Of a stretch of DNA of 64,000 nucleotides, positions 10,362-19,387 are shown in pieces. The translations under genes were made by a program, and so were the position numbers. The DNA is from Hyphomicrobiales bacterium (GTDB lineage: Bacteria; Pseudomonadota; Alphaproteobacteria; Parvibaculales; Parvibaculaceae). The stretch is taken from the NCBI GenBank assembly GCA_016124805.1, contig WGND01000001.1, forward strand, positions 372,001 through 436,000. The letters run 5' to 3'. The first letter of the stretch is position 1, and the number at the start of each line of letters is the position of its first letter. The notes under the pieces were generated by a model. The model saw only the letters and a program-made list of their open reading frames with translations. It made no database searches and was not told the origin of the DNA.

Positions 10362-10390
10362 TAAAAAATCCCGAACGTCAGAACGTCGGG
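10362..10390 (-). terminator. Intrinsic terminator after nadD (minus strand)
   Basis: Read on the minus strand, a hairpin (TCGGG-side at 10386-10390 pairing with 10370-10374, plus CGT/ACG inside) is followed by ATTTTTT (10369-10363). It lies 94 bases after the nadD stop and separates the obgE-proBA-nadD run from rsfS. Confidence 0.85.
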
Positions 10391-10483
10391 GCCCTTGCGT
10401 GAACCCTGACGAATCAAGAATAGGGCGCATGGCATCGGGATTCAATGCAGTGTTTTTTATTGTCTCGTGACGGTCCGGCAGGC

Positions 10484-11086
10484 CTAGAGCGGCCAGAGCC
10501 GGGCGGCCCGAATGGATGTGGCTGAAAGCGGGCTTTCACGGCCCTCCAGAAACATCAGCGCGGGCGGATCAATGCGGGACAGCAGGCGCGCATCGGAGAT
10601 TTCAAGGGTTGAGGGACGCAGCGTGTCGGCGGCGGGCGAAAGCCGTGCCTTGATCGAATAGCCCGGGCGCGGGTAAACCGCGATAGGCACCAGATTGGCA
10701 AGTTCGCGCCAGCGTTCCCATTTGGGAAACTGGATCATGTTGTCGGCCCCCATCAGCCAGACGAAATTGACCTCGCGATGCCGCTGCTTCAGCGTTGTGA
10801 TCGTGTCGAAGGTATAGCGGGTCCGCAGGCGTGTTTCGATGTCGGTGACGCAGATGCGGCGGTCCTTCGCCATCGCGCGGGCCGAGGCCATGCGCTCGGC
10901 GAGCGGGGCCATGCCGCTGGCCTCTTTCAGCGGGTTTTGCGGTGACACCATCCACCACACGCGGTCGAGCCCGAGGGCGCGAATGCACATGCGCGTGATG
11001 TGAAGATGGCCTTCATGGGCTGGGTTGAATGAACCGCCCAGCAGGCCCACCCGCATATGGGGTGCGAGCATTTCGCAGCGACTCAT
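10484..11086 (-). CDS. nadD: Nicotinate-nucleotide adenylyltransferase
   Basis: NadD joins nicotinate mononucleotide and ATP to form deamido-NAD, an essential step in NAD synthesis. The 200-residue product has the nucleotidyltransferase motif GGSFNPAHEGH at residues 17-27, the WLMGADN segment and the C-terminal SATSIR motif. Met11 (11056) is an alternative start that would begin right at the conserved MRVGLLGGSF. It lies 24 bases after proA and is the last gene before an intrinsic terminator. Confidence 0.94.
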   Translation of the reverse strand: MSRCEMLAPHMRVGLLGGSFNPAHEGHLHITRMCIRALGLDRVWWMVSPQNPLKEASGMAPLAERMASARAMAKDRRICVTDIETRLRTRYTFDTITTLKQRHREVNFVWLMGADNMIQFPKWERWRELANLVPIAVYPRPGYSIKARLSPAADTLRPSTLEISDARLLSRIDPPALMFLEGRESPLSATSIRAARLWPL

Positions 11087-11110
11087 GAGCTTTGCGTTTC
11101 CATGCGCCGG

Positions 11111-12400
11111 TTATGGCCTGATCTGGCCGTTGCCGCGCACGACATATTTGAAGCTTGTGAGCTGCTCCACGCCGACGGGCCCGCGGGCGTGGAACTTGCC
11201 TGTGGAAATGCCGATCTCGGCGCCCATGCCGAATTCGCCACCATCGGCAAATTGCGTGGAGGCGTTGTGCAGGACGATGGCGCTGTCGACCTCATTGAGA
11301 AACCGTTCCGCTGTGGCGGCATCATCGGTCACGATTGACTCGGTATGGTTGGAGCCATAGCGCGCAATATGGTTGATCGCGCCTTCGACGCCCTTGACGA
11401 GGCGGACGGCAATGATGGCGTCAAGATATTCCGTATGCCAATCGTCTTCGCTGGCCGGTTTGACGCGGGTGTCGACGGCGCAGGTGGCTTCATCGCCGCG
11501 CACTTCGCAACCGGCATCGAGCAATGCCTTGACGAGCGTGGGAAGTGTTTCTTTCGCACAGGCTTGATCCACGAGTAGGGTTTCAGCCGACCCGCAGACG
11601 CCGGTGCGGCGCAGTTTGGCGTTGAGCAAAATCTCGCGCGCCATGTCGAGATTTGATTTGGCATCGACATAGACATGGCAGATGCCTTCCAGATGCGCAA
11701 AGACAGGCACGCGCGCTTCGTCCTGCACGCGTGCCACAAGGCTCTTGCCACCGCGCGGCACGATCACGTCAATATTGCCGTCAAGGCCGCGCAGCATTTC
11801 GCCCACCGCGGCGCGATCGGTTGTGGGGATCAGCTGGATGGATGTTTCGGGCAGACCCGCCGACATGACGCCCTGCATGAGCGCATCATGAATGGCGCGG
11901 TTGGAGCGCAGGCTTTCTGAACCGCCGCGCAGAATGGCGGCATTGCCTGCCTTCATGCAAAGGGCACCGGCATCTGCCGTCACATTGGGACGGCTTTCAT
12001 AGATGATGCCGATGACGCCGAGCGGCACGCGCACGCGTTCGATATGCAGGCCATTGGGACGGTCCCATTCTGCCAGTCTTGTGCCGACGGGATCGGGCAG
12101 GGCGGCTATGTCTTCCAGCGCTCGGGCGATGGCTTCCACGCGCTGATCATTGAGTGTCAGGCGATCCAGGAGCGCGGGGCTGAGACCCTTGTGTTTGGCA
12201 TCAATCAGGTCTGCTTCATTGGCGCTCAGAATGTCGTCGATATCGGCGCGGATGGCAGCGGCGGCGGCAAGAAGTGCGGCGTCTTTCTGCTTTGTCGGCG
12301 CCTTGGCCAGAACGCGGGCGGCGGCACGTGCCTCCACGCCGATTTCCTGCATGAGCATGGAAATATTGTCGCTGGCTGTTGTGACATCAAGGACAGTCAT
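11111..12400 (-). CDS. proA: Gamma-glutamyl phosphate reductase
   Basis: ProA reduces glutamyl-5-phosphate with NADPH to the semialdehyde, the second step of proline synthesis. The 429-residue product belongs to the aldehyde dehydrogenase fold, with [17 protein letters not shown] near residue 125 and the catalytic Cys in [13 protein letters not shown]. It has the normal length and lies 13 bases after proB, so the two proline genes are co-transcribed. Confidence 0.96.
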   Translation of the reverse strand: MTVLDVTTASDNISMLMQEIGVEARAAARVLAKAPTKQKDAALLAAAAAIRADIDDILSANEADLIDAKHKGLSPALLDRLTLNDQRVEAIARALEDIAALPDPVGTRLAEWDRPNGLHIERVRVPLGVIGIIYESRPNVTADAGALCMKAGNAAILRGGSESLRSNRAIHDALMQGVMSAGLPETSIQLIPTTDRAAVGEMLRGLDGNIDVIVPRGGKSLVARVQDEARVPVFAHLEGICHVYVDAKSNLDMAREILLNAKLRRTGVCGSAETLLVDQACAKETLPTLVKALLDAGCEVRGDEATCAVDTRVKPASEDDWHTEYLDAIIAVRLVKGVEGAINHIARYGSNHTESIVTDDAATAERFLNEVDSAIVLHNASTQFADGGEFGMGAEIGISTGKFHARGPVGVEQLTSFKYVVRGNGQIRP

Positions 12401-12413
12401 TTGTTTCCCTTTC

Positions 12414-13532
12414 TCATCCCTTCTTGAGGACGAGGTCGTCGCGGTGGATCATTTCCGAGCGGCCGCTATAGCCGAGCAGAACTTCGATCTCGCGGCTGTT
12501 GTGCCCCATGATACGCAGGGCATCTTCGCTTGAATAGGCCGAAAGGCCGCGCGCGATTTCGATGCCGTCCGTATCGAGAACACTGACGGCATCGCCGCGT
12601 TCAAATTGGCCGTCGGTTGCGGTGACACCGGCAGGCAACAGGCTGCGGCCCTGCGCCAATGCCCGTGCCGCGCCGGCATCGATGGTAAAGCTGCCGGATG
12701 TCTTGAGCCCGCCTGAAATCCATCTTTTGCGGGCCGCCACAGGGGTCGTGCGTGCCTTGAAGAGGGTGCAGCGCGCGCCATCCTCCAGTGCCTTGATCGG
12801 GTGCATGGCGCGGCCATTGGCAATCAGCATGTTGGTGCCGCTCTCAATGGCGATGCCTGCTGCAATGAGTTTGGTCTTCATGCCGCCGCGGGAGAACTCG
12901 CTCGCCGCACCACCGGCCATGGCTTCGATGGCGGGGGTAATCTCGCTGACCTCGGCAATATGGGTGGCGCCGGGCTCGGAAGGCGGGGCTGTGTAAAGCC
13001 CGTCAATATCGGAGAGCAACACAAGGCAGTCTGCCGAAATCATGCTCGACACGCGCGCAGCGAGCCGGTCATTGTCGCCATAGCGGATTTCGCTGGTGGC
13101 AACGGTGTCATTTTCATTGACGACGGGGATCGCGCCGAGCTTCAGCAGCGTGTTCATGGTGGAGCGCGCATTGAGGTAGCGGCGGCGCTCTTCCGTGTCT
13201 TCCAGTGTCACGAGGATCTGGGCGCAGGTGTGACCATAGGCGCTCAGCATTTCCTGAAAGGCATGGGCAAGACTGATCTGCCCGACAGCGGCCGCTGCCT
13301 GGCTTTCCTCCAGCAACAGCGCACCGGCCGGCAGCTTCAGGGCCCGCCGCCCGAGCGAAATGGCGCCGGAAGAAACGATGAGCACTTCCTGTCCGCGGGC
13401 GCGCAGACGGGCAATATCCTCCACCATGGCCTGAAGCCAGTTCCGGTTGAGCTTGCCGGTTTCCTGATCTGTGAGAAGCGAAGAGCCGATCTTGACCACG
13501 ATGCGTTCGGCACTGCCAAGGATCGAATTCAT
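12414..13532 (-). CDS. proB: Glutamate 5-kinase
   Basis: ProB phosphorylates glutamate on the gamma carboxyl group, the first and feedback-regulated step of proline synthesis. The 372-residue product has an amino-acid kinase domain ([34 protein letters not shown]) followed by a PUA domain (about residues 275-365). Its ATG overlaps the obgE stop by four bases (ATGA), which suggests translational coupling. Confidence 0.96.
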   Translation of the reverse strand: MNSILGSAERIVVKIGSSLLTDQETGKLNRNWLQAMVEDIARLRARGQEVLIVSSGAISLGRRALKLPAGALLLEESQAAAAVGQISLAHAFQEMLSAYGHTCAQILVTLEDTEERRRYLNARSTMNTLLKLGAIPVVNENDTVATSEIRYGDNDRLAARVSSMISADCLVLLSDIDGLYTAPPSEPGATHIAEVSEITPAIEAMAGGAASEFSRGGMKTKLIAAGIAIESGTNMLIANGRAMHPIKALEDGARCTLFKARTTPVAARKRWISGGLKTSGSFTIDAGAARALAQGRSLLPAGVTATDGQFERGDAVSVLDTDGIEIARGLSAYSSEDALRIMGHNSREIEVLLGYSGRSEMIHRDDLVLKKG

Positions 13533-14575
13533 GGCTGCCAGCCCTCGCTTTCATCCTTGCCTGTTTCGGTGGCGGGGGCTTCAGGATGGCGGATGCCGAT
13601 CTCGTCGGCGATGAGATGCAGCAGCCGCTCCACACCTTCGCGCGAGACGCCGGATATGACATGCACGATGGCGCCGCTGGCTTTGGCGAGCGCCTTCTGT
13701 TTGGCCTTGCGGTCTTCAGGCGTCAGGGCATCGGCCTTGTTGAGGCAGACGATTTCGGTCTTCTCCTCAAGACCTGCACCATAGGCTTCAATCTCGCCAC
13801 GGATCACATGATAGGCTTCGACAACATCTTCCTGTGTGCCGTCAACCAGATGGATGAGCACATTGCAGCGTTCGACATGGGCGAGGAATTTGTCGCCCAG
13901 ACCCACACCCTCCGAAGCGCCTTCAATGAGGCCGGGAATATCGGCGAGCACGAAGCTGCGCCCGTCCACCGCGACAACGCCGAGACCGGGTGTCAGCGTG
14001 GTGAAGGGATAGTCGGCAATCTTGGGACGTGCGGCGCTGACCACCGAAAGGAAGGTGCTCTTGCCCGCATTGGGTTTGCCGATGAGGCCGGCATCCGCAA
14101 TCAGCTTGAGGCGGAGGATGATCCACATCTCTGTGCCGGGCAGGCCGGGATTGGCGTGTCGGGGGGCCTGGTTTGTGGGGCTTTTGAAATAGGCATTGCC
14201 GAAGCCGCCATTGCCGCCCTTGAGCAGGACCATGCGCTGGCCCACTTCGGTAAAGTCGGCGATCAGTGTTTCTTCATCTTCGGCAAAAACCTGTGTGCCG
14301 ACCGGCACCTTGAGGACGGCATCGGCGCCATTATAGCCATGGCGGTTTTTGCCCATGCCATGCATGCCGGTCTTGGCCTTGAAATGCTGCTGGTAGCGAT
14401 AGTCAATGAGGGTGTTGAGTCCGTCGACGCATTCAATGACGACATTGCCGCCGCGGCCGCCATTGCCCCCGTTGGGGCCGCCAAATTCCTTGAATTTTTC
14501 GCGCAGAAAGGCGACGGCGCCCGCACCGCCATCGCCTGATCGCACATAGATTTTTGCCTGGTCGAGGAATTTCAT
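13529..14575 (-). CDS. obgE: GTPase Obg/CgtA
   Basis: Obg is an essential GTPase that acts in late 50S subunit assembly and stress response. The 348-residue protein has the glycine-rich Obg fold (residues 1-158, many GGxGG segments) and a G domain with G1 GKPNAGKST, switch/G3 DIPGLIEGA and G4 NKAD. The C-terminus is short and ends in an acidic tail, as in other alphaproteobacteria. It is preceded by a GNAT gene and followed by proB with a four-base overlap. Confidence 0.96.
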   Translation of the reverse strand: MKFLDQAKIYVRSGDGGAGAVAFLREKFKEFGGPNGGNGGRGGNVVIECVDGLNTLIDYRYQQHFKAKTGMHGMGKNRHGYNGADAVLKVPVGTQVFAEDEETLIADFTEVGQRMVLLKGGNGGFGNAYFKSPTNQAPRHANPGLPGTEMWIILRLKLIADAGLIGKPNAGKSTFLSVVSAARPKIADYPFTTLTPGLGVVAVDGRSFVLADIPGLIEGASEGVGLGDKFLAHVERCNVLIHLVDGTQEDVVEAYHVIRGEIEAYGAGLEEKTEIVCLNKADALTPEDRKAKQKALAKASGAIVHVISGVSREGVERLLHLIADEIGIRHPEAPATETGKDESEGWQP

Positions 14576-14604
14576 GTTGTCGTTCTTTCAGGGCGTCCCG
14601 CCGC

Positions 14605-15177
14605 TTACAGGCGGGCGTCCTTTCGTTGCAGGGCCATGGTGAGGGCGTGAACCTCCTGCTGGCGGGCCTCGCACCAGCGTTGCTCCTCACCAGTATAGCG
14701 AAAGCCGAGTTTTGTCAGCACCGTGCCGGAAGCATGGTTATCGGCAAAATGTCCGGCGACGAGATGATCAAGCGCAAAATGGCCAAAGGCAAAGCCGATG
14801 ACGGCGCGTGCCGCTTCCGTGGCAAAACCCTGGTTCCACCAGCTCTTGCCGATCCAGTAGCCGATTTCGACCGTGCCATGGTCATGGGCTGTTGCGCCCA
14901 CGCAACCGATGAGGGTCCCGTCCAAAGTCACGGCAAAGGGAAACTCACGGTTCCCGGCGCGCATCTCGGCATGTCGGGCGATCCATTCGGCTGCCAGTCC
15001 GTCGACATAGGGAAAGGGCATGCGGCTGAGCATCCGCGCCACGTCCCAGTCGCCGCCAAGCTGCTGGATGGCGGGGGCGTCTGCGGCTGTGAAATGACGC
15101 AGCACGAGGCGCTGCGTGATCAGGCGCTGCGGGCCATTCTGCTCGCCATTTTCGGGGTCGATTTTGACATTCAGCAT
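14605..15177 (-). CDS. GNAT family N-acetyltransferase (RimJ/RimL-like)
   Basis: The 190-residue protein is a GNAT acetyltransferase of the RimJ/RimL type, with TQRLVLRHFTAADA at the start, EIGYWIGKSWWNQGFATEA containing the acetyl-CoA loop (QGFATEA) and NHASGTVLTKLGFRY as the last motif. The acceptor may be a protein N-terminus or a small amine; the sequence does not tell. It is placed between the rpmA terminator and obgE, 29 bases before the latter, and is probably the first gene of the obgE-proBA-nadD unit. Confidence 0.88.
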   Translation of the reverse strand: MLNVKIDPENGEQNGPQRLITQRLVLRHFTAADAPAIQQLGGDWDVARMLSRMPFPYVDGLAAEWIARHAEMRAGNREFPFAVTLDGTLIGCVGATAHDHGTVEIGYWIGKSWWNQGFATEAARAVIGFAFGHFALDHLVAGHFADNHASGTVLTKLGFRYTGEEQRWCEARQQEVHALTMALQRKDARL

Positions 15178-15208
15178 TTTCGGTCTCTCGATCTAACGAG
15201 AGGGCATG

Positions 15209-15236
15209 AAAAAAGGGAGATGGCATCCCATCTCCC
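15209..15236 (-). terminator. Intrinsic terminator after rpmA (minus strand)
   Basis: A perfect 9-bp stem (15215-15223 with 15228-15236, loop of four bases) is followed on the minus strand by six T residues (15214-15209). It lies 47 bases after the rpmA stop and ends the rplU-rpmA transcript just before the GNAT gene. Confidence 0.9.
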
Positions 15237-15283
15237 TCTACCGTTTCAGATGGTCGCCACCGAGGTGGCGCGTCCACCTCGTA

Positions 15284-15559
15284 TCAGTCAGCCGCTTTGG
15301 CCATGTCCGCCGGTACAACCGACACATAGGTGCGGCCGTTTTTGCGTGCGCGGAAAGCCACGACGCCCGGGAATTTTGCGAAAATGGTGTGGTCCTTGCC
15401 CATGCCGACATTGTCGCCGGGGTGCCACTGTGTGCCGCGCTGGCGCAGAATGATGTTGCCGGGTTCGACAACCTGGCCACCAAACTTCTTCACGCCGAGA
15501 CGACGACCGGCGCTGTCGCGACCGTTGCGGGATGAGCCGCCTGCTTTTTTATGTGCCAT
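15284..15559 (-). CDS. rpmA: 50S ribosomal protein L27
   Basis: L27 lies near the peptidyl transferase centre of the 50S subunit. The 91-residue product begins [16 protein letters not shown] and contains GVKKFGGQ and [14 protein letters not shown], all diagnostic. It starts directly with MAHKK, so no N-terminal prosequence is cleaved, unlike in Firmicutes. It follows rplU by 29 bases. Confidence 0.98.
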   Translation of the reverse strand: MAHKKAGGSSRNGRDSAGRRLGVKKFGGQVVEPGNIILRQRGTQWHPGDNVGMGKDHTIFAKFPGVVAFRARKNGRTYVSVVPADMAKAAD

Positions 15560-15588
15560 GTGTCCTGCTCCTAAATTCTTTCGCGCGC

Positions 15589-15897
15589 TTAACCGGCGAT
15601 CTCAAGAATCTTGAGCATCATCAGGTCCTGACGATGGCCGTTCTTGCGACGATAATTCTGGCGGCGCTTCTTCTTGAAGATGATGATCTTGGGGCCGCGC
15701 GTCATTTCGACGACTTCAGCCTTGACGCTGGCGCCTGAAAGCACGGGCGAACCCACTTTGACGCCGCCTTCGCCGCCGACCATGAGCACTTCAAGGTCGA
15801 TTGTGTCGCCAGCAGCCGCATCTACGCGTTCGACCTCAAGGAGATCGTCTTTTGCGACTTTGTATTGCTTTCCGCCGGTCCGGATGACTGCGAACAT
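15589..15897 (-). CDS. rplU: 50S ribosomal protein L21
   Basis: L21 binds 23S rRNA in the large subunit. The 102-residue product has the family pattern [14 protein letters not shown] at the start and [20 protein letters not shown] near the end. The ATG at 15897 was chosen by homology; upstream codons in frame reach into the spacer before pcs and are not conserved. It is the first gene of the rplU-rpmA pair. Confidence 0.98.
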   Translation of the reverse strand: MFAVIRTGGKQYKVAKDDLLEVERVDAAAGDTIDLEVLMVGGEGGVKVGSPVLSGASVKAEVVEMTRGPKIIIFKKKRRQNYRRKNGHRQDLMMLKILEIAG

Positions 15898-15924
15898 TGG
15901 TAAACCCGCCATGTAACGAATAAG

Positions 15925-15958
15925 GGCCCGCGAAACCGCCTTTTGAGCGGTACGGGCC
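15925..15958 (-). promoter_or_regulatory. Hairpin in the rplU leader
   Basis: A two-part stem (GGCCCG at 15925-15930 with CGGGCC at 15953-15958, and CCGC at 15936-15939 with GCGG at 15947-15950) lies 28 bases upstream of rplU. L21 leader RNAs that regulate this operon are known in other bacteria, but this one does not obviously match a described class. It might also be a weak pcs terminator if read from another transcript; pcs itself ends at 15995 on the same strand. Confidence 0.4.
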
Positions 15959-15994
15959 GGATTGGCGCGGAATATACAGCCGGAGCCTGCCCTG

Positions 15995-16753
15995 TCAAGC
16001 CGAACGGGCGCTCTGGAAGGTACGCCAGAGGCAGAATCCGAGGAAATAGAGCGATGTGGCAAGCCAGGCCCAGAAAGCAAGCGGGGCGAGTGCTGCAGGG
16101 GCGTGGCTGCCATCTGCGACCCAAACCAGCCAGAAAGTGAGGCCTGCCCAAAGCGCGGTCAGCACCAGTGTCAGGCGGCGCAGGGCGACAACCCTGAAAG
16201 GATGGATGAATTTGACCGGAATGAAGGTCAGCACGCCAAGGGCCAAAATCACCAGCAAATTGAGCCAGGCGGGGCTGCCGAAGATGAAGAAATAGAGCAC
16301 GACAATGTTCCAGACGGCGGGAAAGCCGGAGAAGTAATTGTCCTCTGTTTTCATGTCGCGATTGCCGAAGCAATAAAGCGAGGTCGTCATGATATAGGCG
16401 GCCGCCGCTATGCCCCAGCCGGCGGGCACCATGGCGAAGAAAAAGACCATCAAGGCGGGAATGACGGCATAGGTCAGATAATCGATCACAAGGTCGAGAA
16501 TCGCCCCGTCAAAGCGCGGCACCACCTCGCTCACGCCGACGCGCCGCGCCATGGGGCCATCAAAGCCGTCAATGATGAGGGCAGCGCCCAGCCAGAGCAG
16601 CGCCTGCCGAAGATCGCCTGCCACCAGTGCGATTACTGCCAGCAGGGCCGTGATGACGCCGCTTGCCGTGAAGGCATGCACCGCCCAGGCGGCCATGACG
16701 CGGCTTTTGGCCTGCAAGGTGCTTTTGCGCGCGGAAGATTCAGAATCGCTCAT
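15995..16753 (-). CDS. pcs: Phosphatidylcholine synthase
   Basis: Pcs condenses choline with CDP-diacylglycerol to phosphatidylcholine in the inner membrane. The 252-residue protein has about eight hydrophobic segments and the CDP-alcohol phosphatidyltransferase motif between residues 62 and 91: DG-x2-AR (65-70), then 12 residues to Gly83, then Asp87 and Asp91. The 12-residue spacing and the DYLTYxxIPA that follows fit Pcs rather than PssA or PgsA. Phosphatidylcholine made by this route is common in alphaproteobacteria that meet eukaryotes or need stable membranes. Confidence 0.9.
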   Translation of the reverse strand: MSDSESSARKSTLQAKSRVMAAWAVHAFTASGVITALLAVIALVAGDLRQALLWLGAALIIDGFDGPMARRVGVSEVVPRFDGAILDLVIDYLTYAVIPALMVFFFAMVPAGWGIAAAAYIMTTSLYCFGNRDMKTEDNYFSGFPAVWNIVVLYFFIFGSPAWLNLLVILALGVLTFIPVKFIHPFRVVALRRLTLVLTALWAGLTFWLVWVADGSHAPAALAPLAFWAWLATSLYFLGFCLWRTFQSARSA

Positions 16754-16925
16754 GGACCCAGATTATCAGTCCCCGACGCTGCGCCTAGCGATATTGCGGG
16801 CCCGAAAAGGTGTGTGACGTGCTCCGCAGGGATCATTGGCCCCGGGGCCTTGTGTCGAGGGGCTGCCTCGGTCTACATTCCGGCCCGTTTCGACCCTTCG
16901 GATAATTTGCGTCCGGTGATCTCGC

Positions 16926-17015
16926 GGAGAGGTGGCTGAGTGGTTGAAAGTACCGCACTCGAAATGCGGCGTACGAGCAATCGTATCGTGGGTTCGAATC
17001 CCACCCTCTCCGCCA
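16926..17015 (+). tRNA. tRNA-Ser (anticodon CGA)
   Basis: The sequence folds as a class II tRNA. The acceptor GGAGAGG (16926-16932) pairs with CCTCTCC (17005-17011); the anticodon stem CCGCA/TGCGG encloses the loop CTCGAAA, giving anticodon CGA for UCG codons. A long variable arm (GTACGAGCAATCGTATC region) is typical of tRNA-Ser, and the T arm GTGGGTTCGAATCCCAC is perfect. The discriminator G and CCA end are encoded. Confidence 0.97.
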
Positions 17016-17023
17016 TTAAATCA

Positions 17024-17045
17024 GCCGCCTTCGGGCGGCTTTTTT
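17024..17045 (+). terminator. Intrinsic terminator after tRNA-Ser
   Basis: The stem GCCGCC (17024-17029) and GGCGGC (17034-17039) with a TTCG tetraloop is followed by six T residues. It lies eight bases after the tRNA CCA end. Confidence 0.92.
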
Positions 17046-17241
17046 ATTGGTAATAGGCAGATTTCAATTCGTGCGGAATTGTTCGACGGTGGTATTTTCA
17101 CTTTCTCACATGTATGTAGATTACATATAATAAAAAGAGTTCTATTTTACCTTATTAAGAAATAATTCTATCGTCGAAATTCGTAATTATTGACACAGAT
17201 GGAATTTCGATGCGGATTTTTTTGCAATATTTTTTTCTGTG

Positions 17242-17709
17242 ATGGCGGTGCTCGCCAGCCGGGATGCTTCTGCAGCGCAGTATTCGATTAACATTCACGG
17301 AAACCCTTTTAGCTGCACGGCTCACAACGGGCAGTTGGTGCCGATTTTTGTGGATTCGCAATCCGCTATAGCGGCAGCTCAATTGGGCGGTGCCCGCGCA
17401 GATTATGTGCCTGGCATGGGCTATAGAATTTCGCTGAATACAATGATGCTCAGCAACACCCCGCCGAGGGCGGCGATTTTGGTGTTTTTCCATGAGTGCG
17501 GACATGTGGCTTTGCCGCCGGGTGTCGGCTTGAGTTCACCCTTTTCTGAGCGCAATGCAGACTGTTGGGCCGCCGAGCAGATGGTTCTTTTTGGCTATAT
17601 TCAGAATATTGAAGAGTTTCAGGAGGCCGCAACTTATCTTATTCAAATCGGCGGCTTGAACAGTTTAACGCAACAAAGAATTGCGGCCATGCAGCAATGT
17701 CTCTTTTGA
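17242..17709 (+). CDS. Exported HExxH-motif protein of unknown function
   Basis: The 155-residue product contains HECGH at residues 84-88 and ERNADCWAA near 103-111, a pairing seen in gluzincin-type metallopeptidases (HExxH plus a downstream Glu/Asp helix). It lies in AT-rich DNA just after the tRNA-Ser gene, which suggests acquisition. The start is a problem: ATG 17242 (or GTG 17239) leaves only the end of a signal peptide. An ATG at 17210 in another frame begins MRIFLQYFF, and one extra T in the run at 17230-17236 would join it to this frame and make a complete signal peptide. I do not recognise a named family. Confidence 0.6.
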   Translation: MAVLASRDASAAQYSINIHGNPFSCTAHNGQLVPIFVDSQSAIAAAQLGGARADYVPGMGYRISLNTMMLSNTPPRAAILVFFHECGHVALPPGVGLSSPFSERNADCWAAEQMVLFGYIQNIEEFQEAATYLIQIGGLNSLTQQRIAAMQQCLF

Positions 17710-17836
17710 AAATACCGATACGATATTTCAACGCCGGAATATGGAAGCAGACAGCCGCAGGTCAGTGTGGGGTGGGTTGCAGCGAGTATCGCGATAATTG
17801 CTTCAAGCAATAAGTTGGTTTTGTTTCGGCTGAGAC

Positions 17837-18697
17837 TCAGCCCTTGGCTCTCAACATCGGATTGGGCAGCTCGAAGTGGCGCGGATGGCTGGGGCACATG
17901 CCGCAGACGGCTTCATCCTCCAGCTTGAGGAAGGCGGCAAGTTCCTCAGGCGCGCAATCCGGATCAAGTGCTTCATAGGCCAGATAGGGATCCCATTCCG
18001 CAGACAGATTATATTTTTCAGCCTGCAGGGGCAGATAGGTGAGCGGGGGGCATTTCCAAAGCTTGCCGTCATATAGCTGCTTGCACCAGCGCGACGGACA
18101 AATCTCCCAACTCTTGCGCGTGTCGCCATCGGCATATGGCTTCATGCCGTCGCCAAAGCCTGTATAGCGCCGCGTCCAGTTTTTGAAGGCCGGGCGGATG
18201 CGGGCATCCATGCCCTCTTTTTCGCGCCATTCTTGCAGCAGGGCTAGCGGTTCTTCGACGCGCTTCAGATAGGCCGGATCATTGTGGTGGATCGACATGA
18301 AGAGGACGCAATTGCCCGCCTCGCGCATCAGCGCGGGCAGAGCAGGATGGCGGCTGAGGAAAAAGCCGTTGGTGACAATCTCGATCTGCGTGCGCGGCCA
18401 ATGCCTGCGCACAAGGGGAATGAATTGCGGGAAGTCGGGGTGCACGGTCGGTTCGCCGCCGAGCAGGCTCGTGCAGGCAACCCTGATCTTTCCGTTCCAG
18501 GCAGACATCCAGCTTTCCGCCTCTGCCAGGCTGATATGCCCCTTGTGGCCTTGATTGGAATAATGGGAGCAGCTTTCACAGGCGAGGTTGCAGGCATGGG
18601 TCACATGCAGCTCAAGACGCCGCAGCATGGGGCGCAGATCAAGACCAGCCCCTGTCGGCGCCTGTGTTGCCGGGACGATGCCTGCCGCTTTGTCCAT
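17837..18697 (-). CDS. Radical SAM protein with C-terminal cysteine cluster
   Basis: The 286-residue protein has the radical SAM motif CxxxCxxC at Cys36, Cys40 and Cys43 and the GGEPT SAM-binding motif at 80-84. Six further cysteines in the C-terminal third (200, 205, 216, 248, 265, 268) suggest an auxiliary iron-sulfur cluster as in SPASM or Twitch proteins. The substrate is unknown; no precursor peptide gene is evident nearby. The start at 18697 avoids overlap with the upstream PAS gene, which ends at 18717. Upstream codons in frame lie inside that gene. Confidence 0.85.
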   Translation of the reverse strand: MDKAAGIVPATQAPTGAGLDLRPMLRRLELHVTHACNLACESCSHYSNQGHKGHISLAEAESWMSAWNGKIRVACTSLLGGEPTVHPDFPQFIPLVRRHWPRTQIEIVTNGFFLSRHPALPALMREAGNCVLFMSIHHNDPAYLKRVEEPLALLQEWREKEGMDARIRPAFKNWTRRYTGFGDGMKPYADGDTRKSWEICPSRWCKQLYDGKLWKCPPLTYLPLQAEKYNLSAEWDPYLAYEALDPDCAPEELAAFLKLEDEAVCGMCPSHPRHFELPNPMLRAKG

Positions 18698-18716
18698 ATG
18701 TGTCAGGTCTTCCGGT

Positions 18717-19244
18717 TCAGCCGGGTATGCCGGCGCCAATATCGATCCACTGCGCGACGCCAAGCTCAGTAATGGCGAATGTATCTGAGTCGTGACTGCC
18801 GGTGACCTCCAATATGGGCATATGGGAGACAAGGATCAGGGAATGGTTGGTGGTATGCATCATCGGCACATCTGTGGCCTCGCAGCGCATGTGCCAGCCG
18901 GTGGCCGCCTGGACGCCTGCCGTCAGAATGCCGGCGCAGGGTGTGTTGAGCATCGTTTCTGTGATGGCAAAAAAATCACCCAGACTCTCCGGATTGAGGA
19001 ATTGGAGATATTCCTGCTGCGTGGGGTCAAAACCAACCCGTTCGGTGAGTTTGCTGCCCACATATCTGAAAACGGGCGCTCCCTCTTTGGGGAATTCCAC
19101 CATCAGCACTTCAGGCATCAATTTGTAGATGGCTGCCGGGTTGAAAGACTTTCTGTCCGGGAGCAGGCCCTCGCGTGGCAGACTTTGCCAGTATTCAAAA
19201 AAGGTTCTGGATTCTTCCAGCTGGAATTGGGGGCGGATCGTCAT
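18717..19244 (-). CDS. PAS-domain protein (PAS_5 type)
   Basis: The 175-residue protein resembles the short alphaproteobacterial PAS_5 proteins: FFEYWQSLPREGLLPDRKSF, MPEVLMVEF, FRYVGSKLTERVGFD, and a later half that would fold as the PAS sheet. It has no output domain, membrane segment or signal peptide, so it may be a soluble sensor or adaptor. The next gene on the strand is the radical SAM gene, 19 bases after its stop, so the two could be co-transcribed. Confidence 0.7.
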   Translation of the reverse strand: MTIRPQFQLEESRTFFEYWQSLPREGLLPDRKSFNPAAIYKLMPEVLMVEFPKEGAPVFRYVGSKLTERVGFDPTQQEYLQFLNPESLGDFFAITETMLNTPCAGILTAGVQAATGWHMRCEATDVPMMHTTNHSLILVSHMPILEVTGSHDSDTFAITELGVAQWIDIGAGIPG

Positions 19245-19387
19245 TTTTGACCTGTAGCGAAAAGGGCTCAGGTCAGCCTCTGCCTTGCAGGCATTTGATA
19301 CAAGGGCAAATCCGGCGAAAATTGATCGTTACGCAACTGATATGATCGCCATTTTGCCGGCACTTTTGCGTTCTCCAACCCCTCCGG

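Noticed and set aside
13586-14539. 317-codon frame antisense to obgE
   Set aside because: It is an antisense frame of a conserved GTPase gene without homology or translation signals.
16926-17836. Integrative element at tRNA-Ser
   Set aside because: No integrase, no direct repeat of the tRNA 3' end and no cargo typical of genomic islands within the window; only composition suggests transfer.
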